A stretch of DNA of 64,000 bases from Mesorhizobium wenxiniae (GTDB lineage: Bacteria; Pseudomonadota; Alphaproteobacteria; Rhizobiales; Rhizobiaceae). The notes under the pieces are model-generated. The model had not been told where the DNA came from. It did not search any database and saw only the letters and a list, made by a program, of their open reading frames with translations. This document shows, piece after piece, positions 39,893 to 48,180 of this stretch (position 1 is the stretch's first letter; the number at the start of each line of letters is the position of its first letter). Position numbers and translations under genes: made by a program. The stretch lies in NCBI RefSeq assembly GCF_002284535.1, contig NZ_NPKH01000028.1:1-64000 (forward strand), in the 5' to 3' direction.

Positions 39893-41446
39893 ATGGCACG
39901 CGATAAATACTACCTCACGACGCCGATTTTTTATCCGAACGGCAAGCCGCATATCGGTCATGCCTACAATGTCATCGCCAGCGACACGCTTGCCCGCTTC
40001 CAGCGGCTCGACGGCAAGGACGTCTTCTTCGTCTCGGGGACCGACGAGCACGGCTTGAAGATGCAGCAAACGGCGGACGCTGAAAGCCTGACGCCGATAG
40101 CGCTTGCCGATCGCAATTCGGCGATCTTCCGCTCGATGCTCGAAGCGGCCGGCTGTTCTAACGACGTTTTCATCCGCACCACCGAGGAGCGCCACTACAA
40201 GGCCTGCCAGGCGATCTGGACGCGCATGGCGGAGAATGGCGACATCTACCTCGACCGCTATAGCGGCTGGTATTCGGTGCGGCAGGAAGCCTATTTCGAC
40301 GAGGCCGAAACCAAGGTCGGCGACGACGGCATACGCCGCGAACCGCTCGGCTCGCCCGTCGAATGGACCGAGGAAGAGAGCTATTTCTTCCGCCTTTCCG
40401 CCTATCAGGACAGGCTGCTCGCGCTGTATGAGAGCAGCCCCGAATTCATCGGTCCGGCGGAGCGGCGCAACGAAATCGTCAGCTTCGTCAAATCCGGGCT
40501 GAAGGATCTGTCGATCTCGCGCACCACGTTCAAATGGGGCGTGCCGGTGCCGGGCGACGACAAGCATGTGATGTATGTCTGGGTCGACGCACTGACCAAC
40601 TACATCACGGCTGCCGGTTATCCGGATACGGCCAATGACAGATGGTCCTTCTGGCCGGCGAACGTCCACGTCATCGGCAAGGACATCGTCCGCTTCCACG
40701 CCGTCTACTGGCCGGCCTTCCTGCTGTCGGCAGGAATCGAACTGCCGAAGCGCGTGTTCGCGCATGGCTTTTTGTTCAACCGCGGCGAGAAAATGTCGAA
40801 GTCGGTCGGCAATGTCGTCGATCCGTTCGCGATGATCGAGCATTACGGCCTCGATCAGGTGCGCTATTTCTTCATGCGCGAAGTGCCGTTCGGCCAGGAC
40901 GGCAGCTACAGCCACGAGGCCATCGTCAACCGCACCAATGCCGACCTCGCCAACGATCTCGGCAATCTGGCGCAGCGCTCGCTGTCAATGATCGCCAAGA
41001 ACTGCGGCGGCATGGTGCCGAAGCGCGGTGAACCGAACGATGCCGACAAGGCGATCCTCGACCAGGCAAGTGCTGCCCTTGTCACCGCGCGCAGGACGAT
41101 GGCCGAACAGGGCATCCATCTGGCGCTGGCGGCGATCTTTGGCGTGGTGGCCGAAGCCAACCGCTATTTCGCGGGGCAGGAGCCGTGGGCGCTGAAGAAG
41201 ACCGATCCCGCGCGCATGGAAACGGTGCTGTGGACGACAGCCGAGGTGATCCGGCGTATCGCGATCCTTTGCCAGCCCGTCGTCCCGACCTCGGCGGCAA
41301 AGCTGCTCGACCTGCTGGCGGTGCCGGCGGACAGCCGCGATTTCGCGCATGTCGCCGAGGGTCACGCGCTGGTTTCAGGTACGGCTCTGCCGGCGCCGGA
41401 ACCGGTGTTTCCACGCTATGTCGAGCAGACGGATGCAAGCGTCTGA
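39893..41446 (+). CDS. metG: Methionyl-tRNA synthetase
   Basis: 517 residues from ATG 39893 (MARDKYYLTTPIFYPNGKPH); the open frame extends upstream. HIGH motif PHIGHAYN, KMSKS motif GEKMSKSVGN, tRNA anticodon-binding helical domain at the C-terminus (LAQRSLSMIAKNCGG). The insertion domain lacks zinc-binding Cys pairs, as in the short alphaproteobacterial type, and no C-terminal dimerisation/EMAP domain is present. Its stop and the ATG of tatD share one base (TGATG). Confidence 0.96.
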   Translation: MARDKYYLTTPIFYPNGKPHIGHAYNVIASDTLARFQRLDGKDVFFVSGTDEHGLKMQQTADAESLTPIALADRNSAIFRSMLEAAGCSNDVFIRTTEERHYKACQAIWTRMAENGDIYLDRYSGWYSVRQEAYFDEAETKVGDDGIRREPLGSPVEWTEEESYFFRLSAYQDRLLALYESSPEFIGPAERRNEIVSFVKSGLKDLSISRTTFKWGVPVPGDDKHVMYVWVDALTNYITAAGYPDTANDRWSFWPANVHVIGKDIVRFHAVYWPAFLLSAGIELPKRVFAHGFLFNRGEKMSKSVGNVVDPFAMIEHYGLDQVRYFFMREVPFGQDGSYSHEAIVNRTNADLANDLGNLAQRSLSMIAKNCGGMVPKRGEPNDADKAILDQASAALVTARRTMAEQGIHLALAAIFGVVAEANRYFAGQEPWALKKTDPARMETVLWTTAEVIRRIAILCQPVVPTSAAKLLDLLAVPADSRDFAHVAEGHALVSGTALPAPEPVFPRYVEQTDASV

Positions 41447-42240
41447 TGTTGGTCGACAGTCACTGCCATCTCGACTTTCCGGATTTCGCAGAGGAGCGGG
41501 CGGCCATCGTCGCGCGCGCTTTAGCCGCCGGAATCGGTCGTATGGTGACGATCTCGACGCGTGTGAAGCGGTTCCAACAAGTACTTGAGATCGCTGAATC
41601 TTTCGACGAAGTGTATTGCTCGGTCGGCACCCATCCGCACAACGCCGCCGAAGAGCTTGATGTGACTGTCGAGGATCTTGTCCGGCTATCCGCTCATCGC
41701 AAAGTGGTGGCGATCGGCGAGGCCGGGCTCGATTACTTTTACGATCATGCGCCGCGCGTTGCCCAGGCGCAGGGTTTTCGAACCCATATCGCCGCCGCGC
41801 GCGAGACGGGCATGCCGCTGGTCATCCATTCGCGCGACGCCGACAGCGACATGGCTGATATCCTCGAGGATGAAACAGGGAAGGGCGCCTTCCCCTTCAT
41901 CCTGCACTGTTTTTCGTCCGGGCGCAGGCTGGCCGAAGTCGGCGTGGCGCTGGGCGGCTACGTTTCCTTTTCCGGCATCCTGACCTTCAAGAATTCGGCC
42001 GAGCTGCGCGCCATCGCCGCCGATGTGCCACGTGACCGCCTGCTGGTCGAAACCGACGCGCCATACCTCGCGCCGATACCGTTTCGCGGCAAGCGCAATG
42101 AGCCTGCCTATGTCGCGCATACAGCCAAGGTGCTGGCCGAAACGATCGGCGTCAGCGAGGCGGAGATCGCTGATGTCACCACGGACAATTTCTTCCGGCT
42201 GTTCAAGAAGATGCCGCGCCCAATCGCGCTGAGCACCTGA
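41446..42240 (+). CDS. TatD family metal-dependent hydrolase
   Basis: 264 residues; start ATG overlaps the metG stop. Metal ligands: MLVDSHCHLDF (HxH), GEAGLDYF (Glu), PLVIHSRDAD (His), LHCFSSGRR (His) and ETDAPYLAP (Asp). TatD-type proteins are Mg-dependent 3'-5' DNases/RNases linked to DNA repair and RNA quality control. The tmk-holB-metG-tatD-MBL order is typical of the class. Confidence 0.95.
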   Translation: MLVDSHCHLDFPDFAEERAAIVARALAAGIGRMVTISTRVKRFQQVLEIAESFDEVYCSVGTHPHNAAEELDVTVEDLVRLSAHRKVVAIGEAGLDYFYDHAPRVAQAQGFRTHIAAARETGMPLVIHSRDADSDMADILEDETGKGAFPFILHCFSSGRRLAEVGVALGGYVSFSGILTFKNSAELRAIAADVPRDRLLVETDAPYLAPIPFRGKRNEPAYVAHTAKVLAETIGVSEAEIADVTTDNFFRLFKKMPRPIALST

Positions 42241-42243
42241 CGC

Positions 42244-43062
42244 ATGAGCGACCGGCTGCGCCTCACCATTCTCGGCTGCGGCTCATCGCCGGGCACGCCC
42301 CGCATTACTGGCGACTGGGGCAATTGCGATCCGGCCAATTCGAGGAACCGGCGCATGCGCACCGCAGCGCTCGTCGAGCGGATCGCGGCAAACGGCGACA
42401 AGACCACCGTCGTCATCGACACCGGGCCGGATTTCCGCGAGCAGATGCTGCTGGCAGCGGTCAGGCGCATCGATGCGGTCGTCTATACGCATCCGCATGC
42501 CGACCATATCCACGGTATCGACGATTTGCGCGGCTTCGTGCTCGAGCAGCGTCATCTGATCGATATTTACGCCGACCAGCCCACCATGCTGCGGTTACGG
42601 GAAGCGTTCGGCTATTGTTTCGAAACACCGCTAGGCAGTTCCTACCCGCCCATCGTCGAGCCCCATATCATCGACCACGCCAGGCCGGTGGTGATCGAAG
42701 GCGAGGGGGGTGCCCTCACCCTCGAGCCGCTGCCGCAAATCCATGGCGACATCATATCGCTTGGCTTTCGTATCGGCGGGCTCGCCTATTGCCCCGATAT
42801 CAGCGATTTCCCCGACGCCACGGCCGAACGGCTGCGCGGTCTGGACATGCTGGTCATCGACGCGCTGCAATACAGGACGCATCCGAGCCATCTTTCGCTC
42901 GGCCAAGCACTCGACTGGATCGAAAAACTTGCGCCGAAAAAGGCCGTGCTGACGCATATGCATGTGCCGCTCGACTACGCCACGGTGATGGCGGAGACGC
43001 CGGCCGATGTCGAGCCAGCGTATGATGGTATGATGATCGAAATCAATTCTGAATCAGCATGA
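42244..43062 (+). CDS. MBL-fold hydrolase, PhnP/RNase Z-like
   Basis: 272 residues. TILGCGSSPGTPRITGDWG opens the fold, then YTHPHADHIHGIDDLRGFVL (HxHxDH), CPDISDFPDA and HMHVPLDY complete the dinuclear site. Relatives are phosphoribosyl cyclic-phosphate phosphodiesterases (PhnP) and RNase Z-like nucleases; the position after tatD, rather than in a phosphonate operon, leaves the substrate open. Only three bases separate it from tatD. Confidence 0.92.
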   Translation: MSDRLRLTILGCGSSPGTPRITGDWGNCDPANSRNRRMRTAALVERIAANGDKTTVVIDTGPDFREQMLLAAVRRIDAVVYTHPHADHIHGIDDLRGFVLEQRHLIDIYADQPTMLRLREAFGYCFETPLGSSYPPIVEPHIIDHARPVVIEGEGGALTLEPLPQIHGDIISLGFRIGGLAYCPDISDFPDATAERLRGLDMLVIDALQYRTHPSHLSLGQALDWIEKLAPKKAVLTHMHVPLDYATVMAETPADVEPAYDGMMIEINSESA

Positions 43063-43077
43063 TAGGTTCGCTTCTTC

Positions 43078-43549
43078 ATGGCTGGCAGCATCGATCGTGT
43101 GACCAAGGCAGCAGCCGATGCCGGCCTCGACATCGAAATTAGACGCATGGGGGCCTCGACACGCACCGCCGAGGAAGCCGCCGCGCAATGCGGCTGCACC
43201 GTTGCACAGATCGTCAAATCGTTGGTTCTCCAAGGACAAGCTAGCGGAAAGCTGTTTCTCTTCCTGGTTTCCGGCTCCAATCAGCTGGATCTAGCCCAAG
43301 GCTGCCGCACTGATCGGCGAGCCGCTGAAGCGCGCCGACCCGCGGCAGATCCGCGACGAAACCGGCTTTGCCATTGGCGGCGTAGCGCCGATCGGCCATC
43401 TGATCGCGATCCCGGCGTTCGCCGACAAAACGCTGCTCGGTTTCGACTGCGTATGGGCAGCGGCCGGCGCGCACGACGCGGTGTTCGCCGCCGAGCCACA
43501 CGCAATGGTCAAAGCAGCGCAAGCCGTCGTAGCGACGCTGGCAGCCTGA
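43078..43549 (+). pseudogene. YbaK/EbsC family deacylase, frameshifted by one inserted base
   Basis: The first frame reads MAGSIDRVTKAAADAGLDIE, AAQCGCTVAQIVKSLVL and FLVSGSNQLDLA, then shifts at GCCC (43294-43297). Removing one C restores AKAAALIGEPLKRADPRQIR, GFAIGGVAPIGHLIAIPAFA and a stop at 43549, giving a normal YbaK/ProX-like length of about 157 residues. These proteins hydrolyse mischarged Cys-/Ala-tRNA(Pro). The 472-nt span is one base more than a multiple of three. The unshifted frame runs on antisense through the TetR gene, which is not real coding. Confidence 0.85.
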
Positions 43550-43566
43550 ATCGAACGTGCCGGACC

Positions 43567-44226
43567 CTATTCGGCGGCGATGGCGGTGGGGGCGGTTGGC
43601 AGCATGATGTCGGGCGCAGCCGGCGCAAACAGCATCTTTATGACGCTTCGGAAGGCGAGGATCTGGCGTCCGAGGACACGGGGATCGCCGAGCCCCCGCG
43701 ACATGATGATGCCGCCATCGATCACACAGGAGAACATGATGGCCACGTCGTCGAGATCCATGCCTTTGCGGGCAGGATATACGGTCGCGATCTCGTTCAG
43801 CGCATCGCGAAAACGCCCGTTCCAGGAACGTACGGCGTCGGCGGCGATGTCGCGAACGTTGCGGTCGAAGAGACGCTCCTGATAGGTGAACGTCGCGATC
43901 AGGCAGCCGGGGTGGCCGTTCGGCAGGTCGCCCATCAGCTCGGCAAGCAGCTTGAGCGTGATCAGGAACGACTGCAACGGATCATCGGACAATTGCCGGC
44001 CGCGGTGAAACACCTCATCGAAGATGCGGTCATTCTCCTCGACGTAGCGCAGCATCAAGGCGCGGGCGAGTTCGTTCTTGTCCTTGAAATGATAGAAGAA
44101 GCCGCTCTTGGTGATGCCGGCTTCGGCGATCACCTCCTCGATGGAAGTCGCACCGAACCCCTTGGCGAGCACCGAGGCCTCGGCGATCTCCAGAATGCGT
44201 TCGCGCGTTTCCGCACCCTTGCGCAT
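43567..44226 (-). CDS. TetR/AcrR-family transcriptional regulator
   Basis: 219 residues. N-terminal HTH: KGAETRERILEIAEASVLAK, GFGATSIEEVIAEAGITKSG and FFYHFKDKNELARALMLRYV. The C-terminal ligand domain (GDLPNGHPGCLIATFTYQER, later MFSCVIDGGIIMSRGLGD) resembles the TetR_C_16/AcrR-type group. Divergent from the homocysteine methyltransferase gene; a 21-bp palindrome in between (44246-44266) is a likely operator. Convergent with the ybaK pseudogene, 17 bp apart. Confidence 0.92.
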   Translation of the reverse strand: MRKGAETRERILEIAEASVLAKGFGATSIEEVIAEAGITKSGFFYHFKDKNELARALMLRYVEENDRIFDEVFHRGRQLSDDPLQSFLITLKLLAELMGDLPNGHPGCLIATFTYQERLFDRNVRDIAADAVRSWNGRFRDALNEIATVYPARKGMDLDDVAIMFSCVIDGGIIMSRGLGDPRVLGRQILAFRSVIKMLFAPAAPDIMLPTAPTAIAAE

Positions 44227-44245
44227 GACCGAATGCCCTCAAATC

Positions 44246-44266
44246 AACTGTACCGGCGGTTTGGTT
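44246..44266. promoter_or_regulatory. Candidate TetR operator
   Basis: AACTGTACCGGCGGTTTGGTT: inverted repeat AAC-N3-ACCG-N-CGGT-N3-GTT, 19-20 bp upstream of the TetR start. Binding is inferred from position and symmetry. A partial ACCGGCGG occurs again near 44382. Confidence 0.5.
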
Positions 44267-44469
44267 TTCACACCCGCCAACATCGGCACCGATAGCAATA
44301 CGACCGACCCAGCGCAGCTATCCGTCTGTAGTTGCTGCGGTTTCCGCTTCGGTGGAGTACCGGACCACAAGCCTTCTACCGCACCGGCGGCACGTGCTGC
44401 TAAAACTTGGCTATTCCCAACCGGCCGCCACCAGGGCGGCACGGTGTCATCTTACCACTGGAGACACAC

Positions 44470-45417
44470 ATGGCCAAGTACCGCCAGAATCTGCCGCAAC
44501 TCGCCAACAGAACATTCCTGAGCGATGGCGGCATGGAAACGACTCTCATCTTTCACGAAGGCCTCGACCTTCCGCACTTTGCTTCCTTCACGCTGATGGC
44601 AACGCCTGAAGGCCGGCAGAAGCTCAAGGAATATTACGTCCGTTATCTGACCATTGCGCGCAGAAGTGGGACCGGCTTCATCCTCGACACGCCGACGTGG
44701 CGAGCCAATCCCGATTGGGGAACCTTGCTCGGCTACGGGCCGGAAGCGCTACGCGCCGTCAACGAGGCCTCGATCGAGCTTCTTCTCGACCTGCGCAAGG
44801 AGTTCGAGACGGCCGAAACGCCCTGCGTCATCAGCGGTGCGATTGGACCGCGCGGCGACGGCTACAAAGCCGGCAAGATGGATGCCGACGAGGCGGAAGC
44901 CTATCACGCAGTGCAAATTGAGAGTTTCGCGCGGACCGAAGCCGATATGGTGTCGGCCTACACGCTCACCAATTTCGAAGAGGCAATCGGCGTGGCGCGG
45001 GCGGCCAAAGCACATGCCGTGCCCTGCATGATCTCGTTCACCGTGGAGACGGACGGGAAGCTGGTGACCGGCATGGCGCTCGGCGAGGCGATCGACAGGG
45101 TCGACGACGCAACGGATGGTGCGCCGGCCTACTATATGATCAACTGCGCCCATCCGACGCATTTCATGCAGGCGCTGAAAAAGGGCGAGCGCTGGGTCGA
45201 TCGCGTCTATGGCGTAAAGGCGAATGCTTCGGCCAAAAGCCATGCCGAACTGGACGAATCAGAAACGCTCGACCCGGGCGATCCGGCCGATCTCGGGCGG
45301 CGCTACAGCAGGCTGACAGCCTCGTTTCCGACGATGCGCATCCTGGGCGGCTGTTGCGGCACCGACCACCGGCACATCGCGGCGATCTGCGAGGCCTGCG
45401 TGCCGCAAGCGGCGTAG
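44470..45417 (+). CDS. Homocysteine S-methyltransferase family protein
   Basis: 315 residues from ATG 44470 (MAKYRQNLPQLANRTFLSDG-G). Pfam-type S-methyl_trans barrel: SDGGMETTLIFHEGLDLPHF, SGAIGPRGDGYKAG, NCAHPTHFMQAL (zinc Cys) and GGCCGTDHRHIAAICEA (zinc Cys pair). These enzymes move a methyl from S-methylmethionine, betaine or similar donors to homocysteine. The donor is not evident. Regulated probably by the divergent TetR gene. Confidence 0.92.
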   Translation: MAKYRQNLPQLANRTFLSDGGMETTLIFHEGLDLPHFASFTLMATPEGRQKLKEYYVRYLTIARRSGTGFILDTPTWRANPDWGTLLGYGPEALRAVNEASIELLLDLRKEFETAETPCVISGAIGPRGDGYKAGKMDADEAEAYHAVQIESFARTEADMVSAYTLTNFEEAIGVARAAKAHAVPCMISFTVETDGKLVTGMALGEAIDRVDDATDGAPAYYMINCAHPTHFMQALKKGERWVDRVYGVKANASAKSHAELDESETLDPGDPADLGRRYSRLTASFPTMRILGGCCGTDHRHIAAICEACVPQAA

Positions 45418-45454
45418 GAACCTGTGTGCGTCCCAGGAGACGCAACGCTACCAG

Positions 45455-45485
45455 CCGCAGTTCCGCTTAGGGAACGGAACTGCGG
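45455..45485 (+). terminator. Perfect 11-bp hairpin after the methyltransferase gene
   Basis: CCGCAGTTCCG (45455-45465) and CGGAACTGCGG (45475-45485), nine-base loop. No long T run follows. Probably the transcript end of the methyltransferase gene. Confidence 0.55.
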
Positions 45486-45697
45486 TTGGGCCGAAAGCAC
45501 GCAATCAAAACCGCATCTCAGTTCCATAATCTATCTTATGCGACTTTCGGATGGTGGAAAATAACAGCGTGAACCGAACGAAAGCTCTCTGAATTTTGCA
45601 TCGATTGGCTTAGTTAGGATTTCACCCCTACCGCAAACGACCCCATCCTACCACCCAACACGGAAATTCAGCTAACCATCATTAAGACCATCACGAA

Positions 45698-46609
45698 ATG
45701 ACCGCATCTCCTCCTTTTCTCGGCTTTCCCGAACGCCTCGCCGATGGTCGCATGCCCCGTGCGGTGATCTTCGGAGCCGGTCACGGCAGCACCTATCCCG
45801 GCGAGGACAGCAGCGGCTATGCCTTGGCCGCCGACGCCATCCGCGCTGCGAGCCATGGCGATGCCGAGCTCGTCGAGCACTGGGATTTCGATCTCGGCGG
45901 CCCGCTGTTCGACGGCAAGCCGGTCTGCTGCATCGACGCCGGCGACATCCCGACCACCATGCATGACAATGCCGGCAACCGGGCCCGAATCGAGGCGACG
46001 ACGCGCGAGATCCTGGCATTGCCGGCCGTACCGATCCTGCTCGGTGGCGACGATTCCGTGCCCATTCCCTTCCTCGCCGGCTTTGCGGATCACGGGCCGA
46101 TCTGGATCCTGCAGATCGACGCCCATATCGACTGGCGCGGCGAGTTGCATGGCGAGCGCTACGGCTATTCGAACCCGATGCGCCGGGCGAGCGAGATGCC
46201 GCATGTCGCCGGCATCGTGCAGGTCGGCATCCGTGGCGTCGGCAGCGCACGCCTTAGCGAAATCGAAGCGGCGCGGCACTACGGCAGCCGCTTCGTAACC
46301 GCCCGCGAAGTTCACGCCGAGGGCGTCGACGCTGCTCTCCGGCATATTCCGGAAGGAGCGCGGATCGTCGTCACCCTCGACTGCGACGGCCTCGATCCCA
46401 GCATCATGCCGGGCGTGGCGGCGCGTACGCCCGGCGGCCTCACCTACACGCAGGTGATCGATCTGATCGCCGGCCTCGGCAAGCGGGCCAGGATCGCAGG
46501 ATTCGACCTTGTCGAGCTCTATCCTCCGGCCGACATTGACGGCCTGTCGGCCCTGACCGCCGCGCGCCTTCTCGTCAATGTGATCGGCACCATCGTCCGG
46601 CAGATTTGA
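45698..46609 (+). CDS. speB: Agmatinase/ureohydrolase family protein
   Basis: 303 residues. Arginase-fold manganese motifs: IFGAGHGSTYPGEDSSGYAL, LLGGDDSVPIPFL, WILQIDAHIDWRGE (DAH-x-D), VTLDCDGLDPSIMPGV (D-x-D-x-x-D). The GGDDS in place of GGDHS means the usual first His ligand is Asp, as in several guanidino-acid hydrolases, so the substrate may be a compound other than agmatine. No signal peptide. Single gene; 280 bp of upstream sequence with no other feature. Confidence 0.88.
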   Translation: MTASPPFLGFPERLADGRMPRAVIFGAGHGSTYPGEDSSGYALAADAIRAASHGDAELVEHWDFDLGGPLFDGKPVCCIDAGDIPTTMHDNAGNRARIEATTREILALPAVPILLGGDDSVPIPFLAGFADHGPIWILQIDAHIDWRGELHGERYGYSNPMRRASEMPHVAGIVQVGIRGVGSARLSEIEAARHYGSRFVTAREVHAEGVDAALRHIPEGARIVVTLDCDGLDPSIMPGVAARTPGGLTYTQVIDLIAGLGKRARIAGFDLVELYPPADIDGLSALTAARLLVNVIGTIVRQI

Positions 46610-46751
46610 ACCCAGCTTCTCGGGCGATCCGTCAGTGACAGGAAGGCTCGTCATCGCCTGATGCGACATTCCTGGTCGCAGGGGATGTGACTGTCCCTTG
46701 CCGCGAAGGCCGATTTCCTGGTCAGACCGCCCTCCGCGCTTTCCATTCGTG

Positions 46752-47315
46752 TCAAAATTCGATATCGCCAAAGTCGCCGCCGCCATCGGAGCCGGCGTCG
46801 CCTGCCGGGTCGGCAGCGGCTTCGTCTGGCTGTGACGCCGCCGGCTCGGTTGCCTGCGCTTCGCTTCCGCCAAACATGCCTGCGATGGCGTTGCCGAGAA
46901 GCACACCCCCAGCCACGCCCATCGCAGTCTGCGCGGCTCCTGCGAGAAACCCGCCGCCTGCCCTCTGCCGATCATTGCCCGAAAGCGGCTCCTGCGGCAC
47001 AGCGGCAGCGGTGCGCCCGACCCGCGGGACCGAACCCGAGCGCCTGGCGCCGCCGCCGAAGAGCCCGCCAAGCAATCCGCCGCCGGCAGACTGCTTTGCC
47101 TGTTGTTCCAGTTCCTCGATGCGGGACTGTGCCGCGTTCAGGGCCTGCTCTTGCACGACGATGGTCTGCGCCATGTAGTATGGCGCGCCGGGCTGCCGGG
47201 CAATCTGGTCGTTGATGAAGCGTTCCGCTTCGGCATCGCGCGGCGGCGTCTGTCGCTCGACGTTCGCAAGTTTCTCGAAAAGATTCCCGATCGCCTGCTG
47301 GTCGTTCCTGTCCAT
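46752..47315 (-). CDS. DUF2076 family protein
   Basis: 187 residues. N-terminal DUF2076 pattern (DRNDQQAIGNLFEKLANVER; AERFINDQIARQPGAPYYMA; VVQEQALNAAQSRIEELEQQ), then Gly-rich runs (GGGLLGGLFGGGARR), a second membrane-like Gly/Ala segment and an acidic end (GGGDFGDIEF). The family is proposed to be periplasmic and ligand-binding, but no function is established. The gene is convergent with the agmatinase gene (142 bp apart). Confidence 0.85.
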   Translation of the reverse strand: MDRNDQQAIGNLFEKLANVERQTPPRDAEAERFINDQIARQPGAPYYMAQTIVVQEQALNAAQSRIEELEQQAKQSAGGGLLGGLFGGGARRSGSVPRVGRTAAAVPQEPLSGNDRQRAGGGFLAGAAQTAMGVAGGVLLGNAIAGMFGGSEAQATEPAASQPDEAAADPAGDAGSDGGGDFGDIEF

Positions 47316-47390
47316 GGGAAGCTACTCCGGTTGTCCAGGCGCGCCCCGCGTCCAAGAGATTCTCGCGACGCGCTCTAAGTCTCTGTTTTA

Positions 47391-47428
47391 TGCATGTCGC
47401 GGCTCCAAAACCGCTGCCGCGACATGCA
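47391..47428. repeat. 12-bp perfect hairpin of RIME type
   Basis: TGCATGTCGCGG (47391-47402) and CCGCGACATGCA (47417-47428) with loop CTCCAAAACCGCTG, preceded by CGCTCTAAGTCTCTGTTTTA. This arrangement is common downstream of rhizobial genes. It lies just past the BI-1 family gene stop (47443) and may terminate it. Confidence 0.6.
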
Positions 47429-47442
47429 GTTGATTGACGGGC

Positions 47443-48159
47443 CTATTCGCGCTCGCCAGTGAAGTTCAGCAGCAGCTGGAAGATGTTGATGAAGTTCAGA
47501 TAGAGTGAGAATGCACCGAAGACGGCGAGCTTCTGCTGCGATTCCGCACCGAAGTTTTCCGCAAACTGCTCCTTGATCGTCTGGGTATCCCAGGCGGTGA
47601 GACCGATGAAGACGGCGATGCCGATCACCGAGATGGCGAACTGGAGTGCGGTCGACCCGAGGAAGATATTGACGATGCTGGCAATCACCACGCCGATCAG
47701 GCCCATGATCAGGAAGGACGAGAACTGGGTCAGGTCGCGTTTGGTCGTATAGCCGTAAAGGCTGGTCGCGCCGAACATGGTGGCGGCGATGAAGAAGGTG
47801 CGCGCGATGCTGGTCCCGGTGAACACCAGGAACACGGACGCCAGCGACAGGCCCATGACCGCACAGAATGCCCAGAACATCGCCTGAGCGCCGGCCGCGG
47901 ACATCGTCTGGATCCGGAACGAGAAAAGCAACACGAAGGCAAGCGGTGCCAGCATCACCACCCACTTCAACGGGCTGGAAAAGATCGGCACGTAGAGGGC
48001 TGGCGTGGAAGCCACCACGAAGGCGATCACGCCGGTAACGACGAGGCCAACTCCCATGTAGTTGTAGACGCGCAGCATGTGCTGGCGCAGGCCTTCGTCA
48101 TAGACGGCGCCGGTTTGGGCTCCGACGCCGGTGCGGTATCCTAGATTGGGGGTATTCAT
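47443..48159 (-). CDS. Bax inhibitor-1/YccA family membrane protein
   Basis: 238 residues, seven membrane segments (MGVGLVVTGVIAFVVAST, WVVMLAPLAFVLLFSFRI, VMGLSLASVFLVF, FFIAATMFGATSLYGYTT, FLIMGLIGVVIASIVNIFLG, FAISVIGIAVFIGLTAWDTQ, LYLNFINIFQLLLNF). It has the conserved TAWDTQTIK of the calcium-leak channel pore. BI-1 proteins conduct Ca2+ in a pH-dependent way in the inner membrane. The ECF/anti-sigma pair lies directly upstream on the same strand, 21 bp away. Confidence 0.93.
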   Translation of the reverse strand: MNTPNLGYRTGVGAQTGAVYDEGLRQHMLRVYNYMGVGLVVTGVIAFVVASTPALYVPIFSSPLKWVVMLAPLAFVLLFSFRIQTMSAAGAQAMFWAFCAVMGLSLASVFLVFTGTSIARTFFIAATMFGATSLYGYTTKRDLTQFSSFLIMGLIGVVIASIVNIFLGSTALQFAISVIGIAVFIGLTAWDTQTIKEQFAENFGAESQQKLAVFGAFSLYLNFINIFQLLLNFTGERE

Positions 48160-48180
48160 GCGGGTTCTCCTTTGTGAGGG

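Noticed and set aside
43078..44295. 405-codon plus-strand protein starting as YbaK
   Set aside because: Only the first third is YbaK; after the inserted base the frame is noise and then antisense to the TetR gene.
44300..44469. SAM-II-like riboswitch ahead of the homocysteine methyltransferase
   Set aside because: A TGCTAAAA piece and a GCCGCC/GGCGGC hairpin are present, but the conserved GTGATTT stem part of SAM-II is missing; a covariance-model search would decide.
45668..47071. 467-codon minus-strand frame across speB and DUF2076
   Set aside because: It is antisense to the agmatinase gene (clear arginase motifs) and low-complexity in the DUF2076 part.
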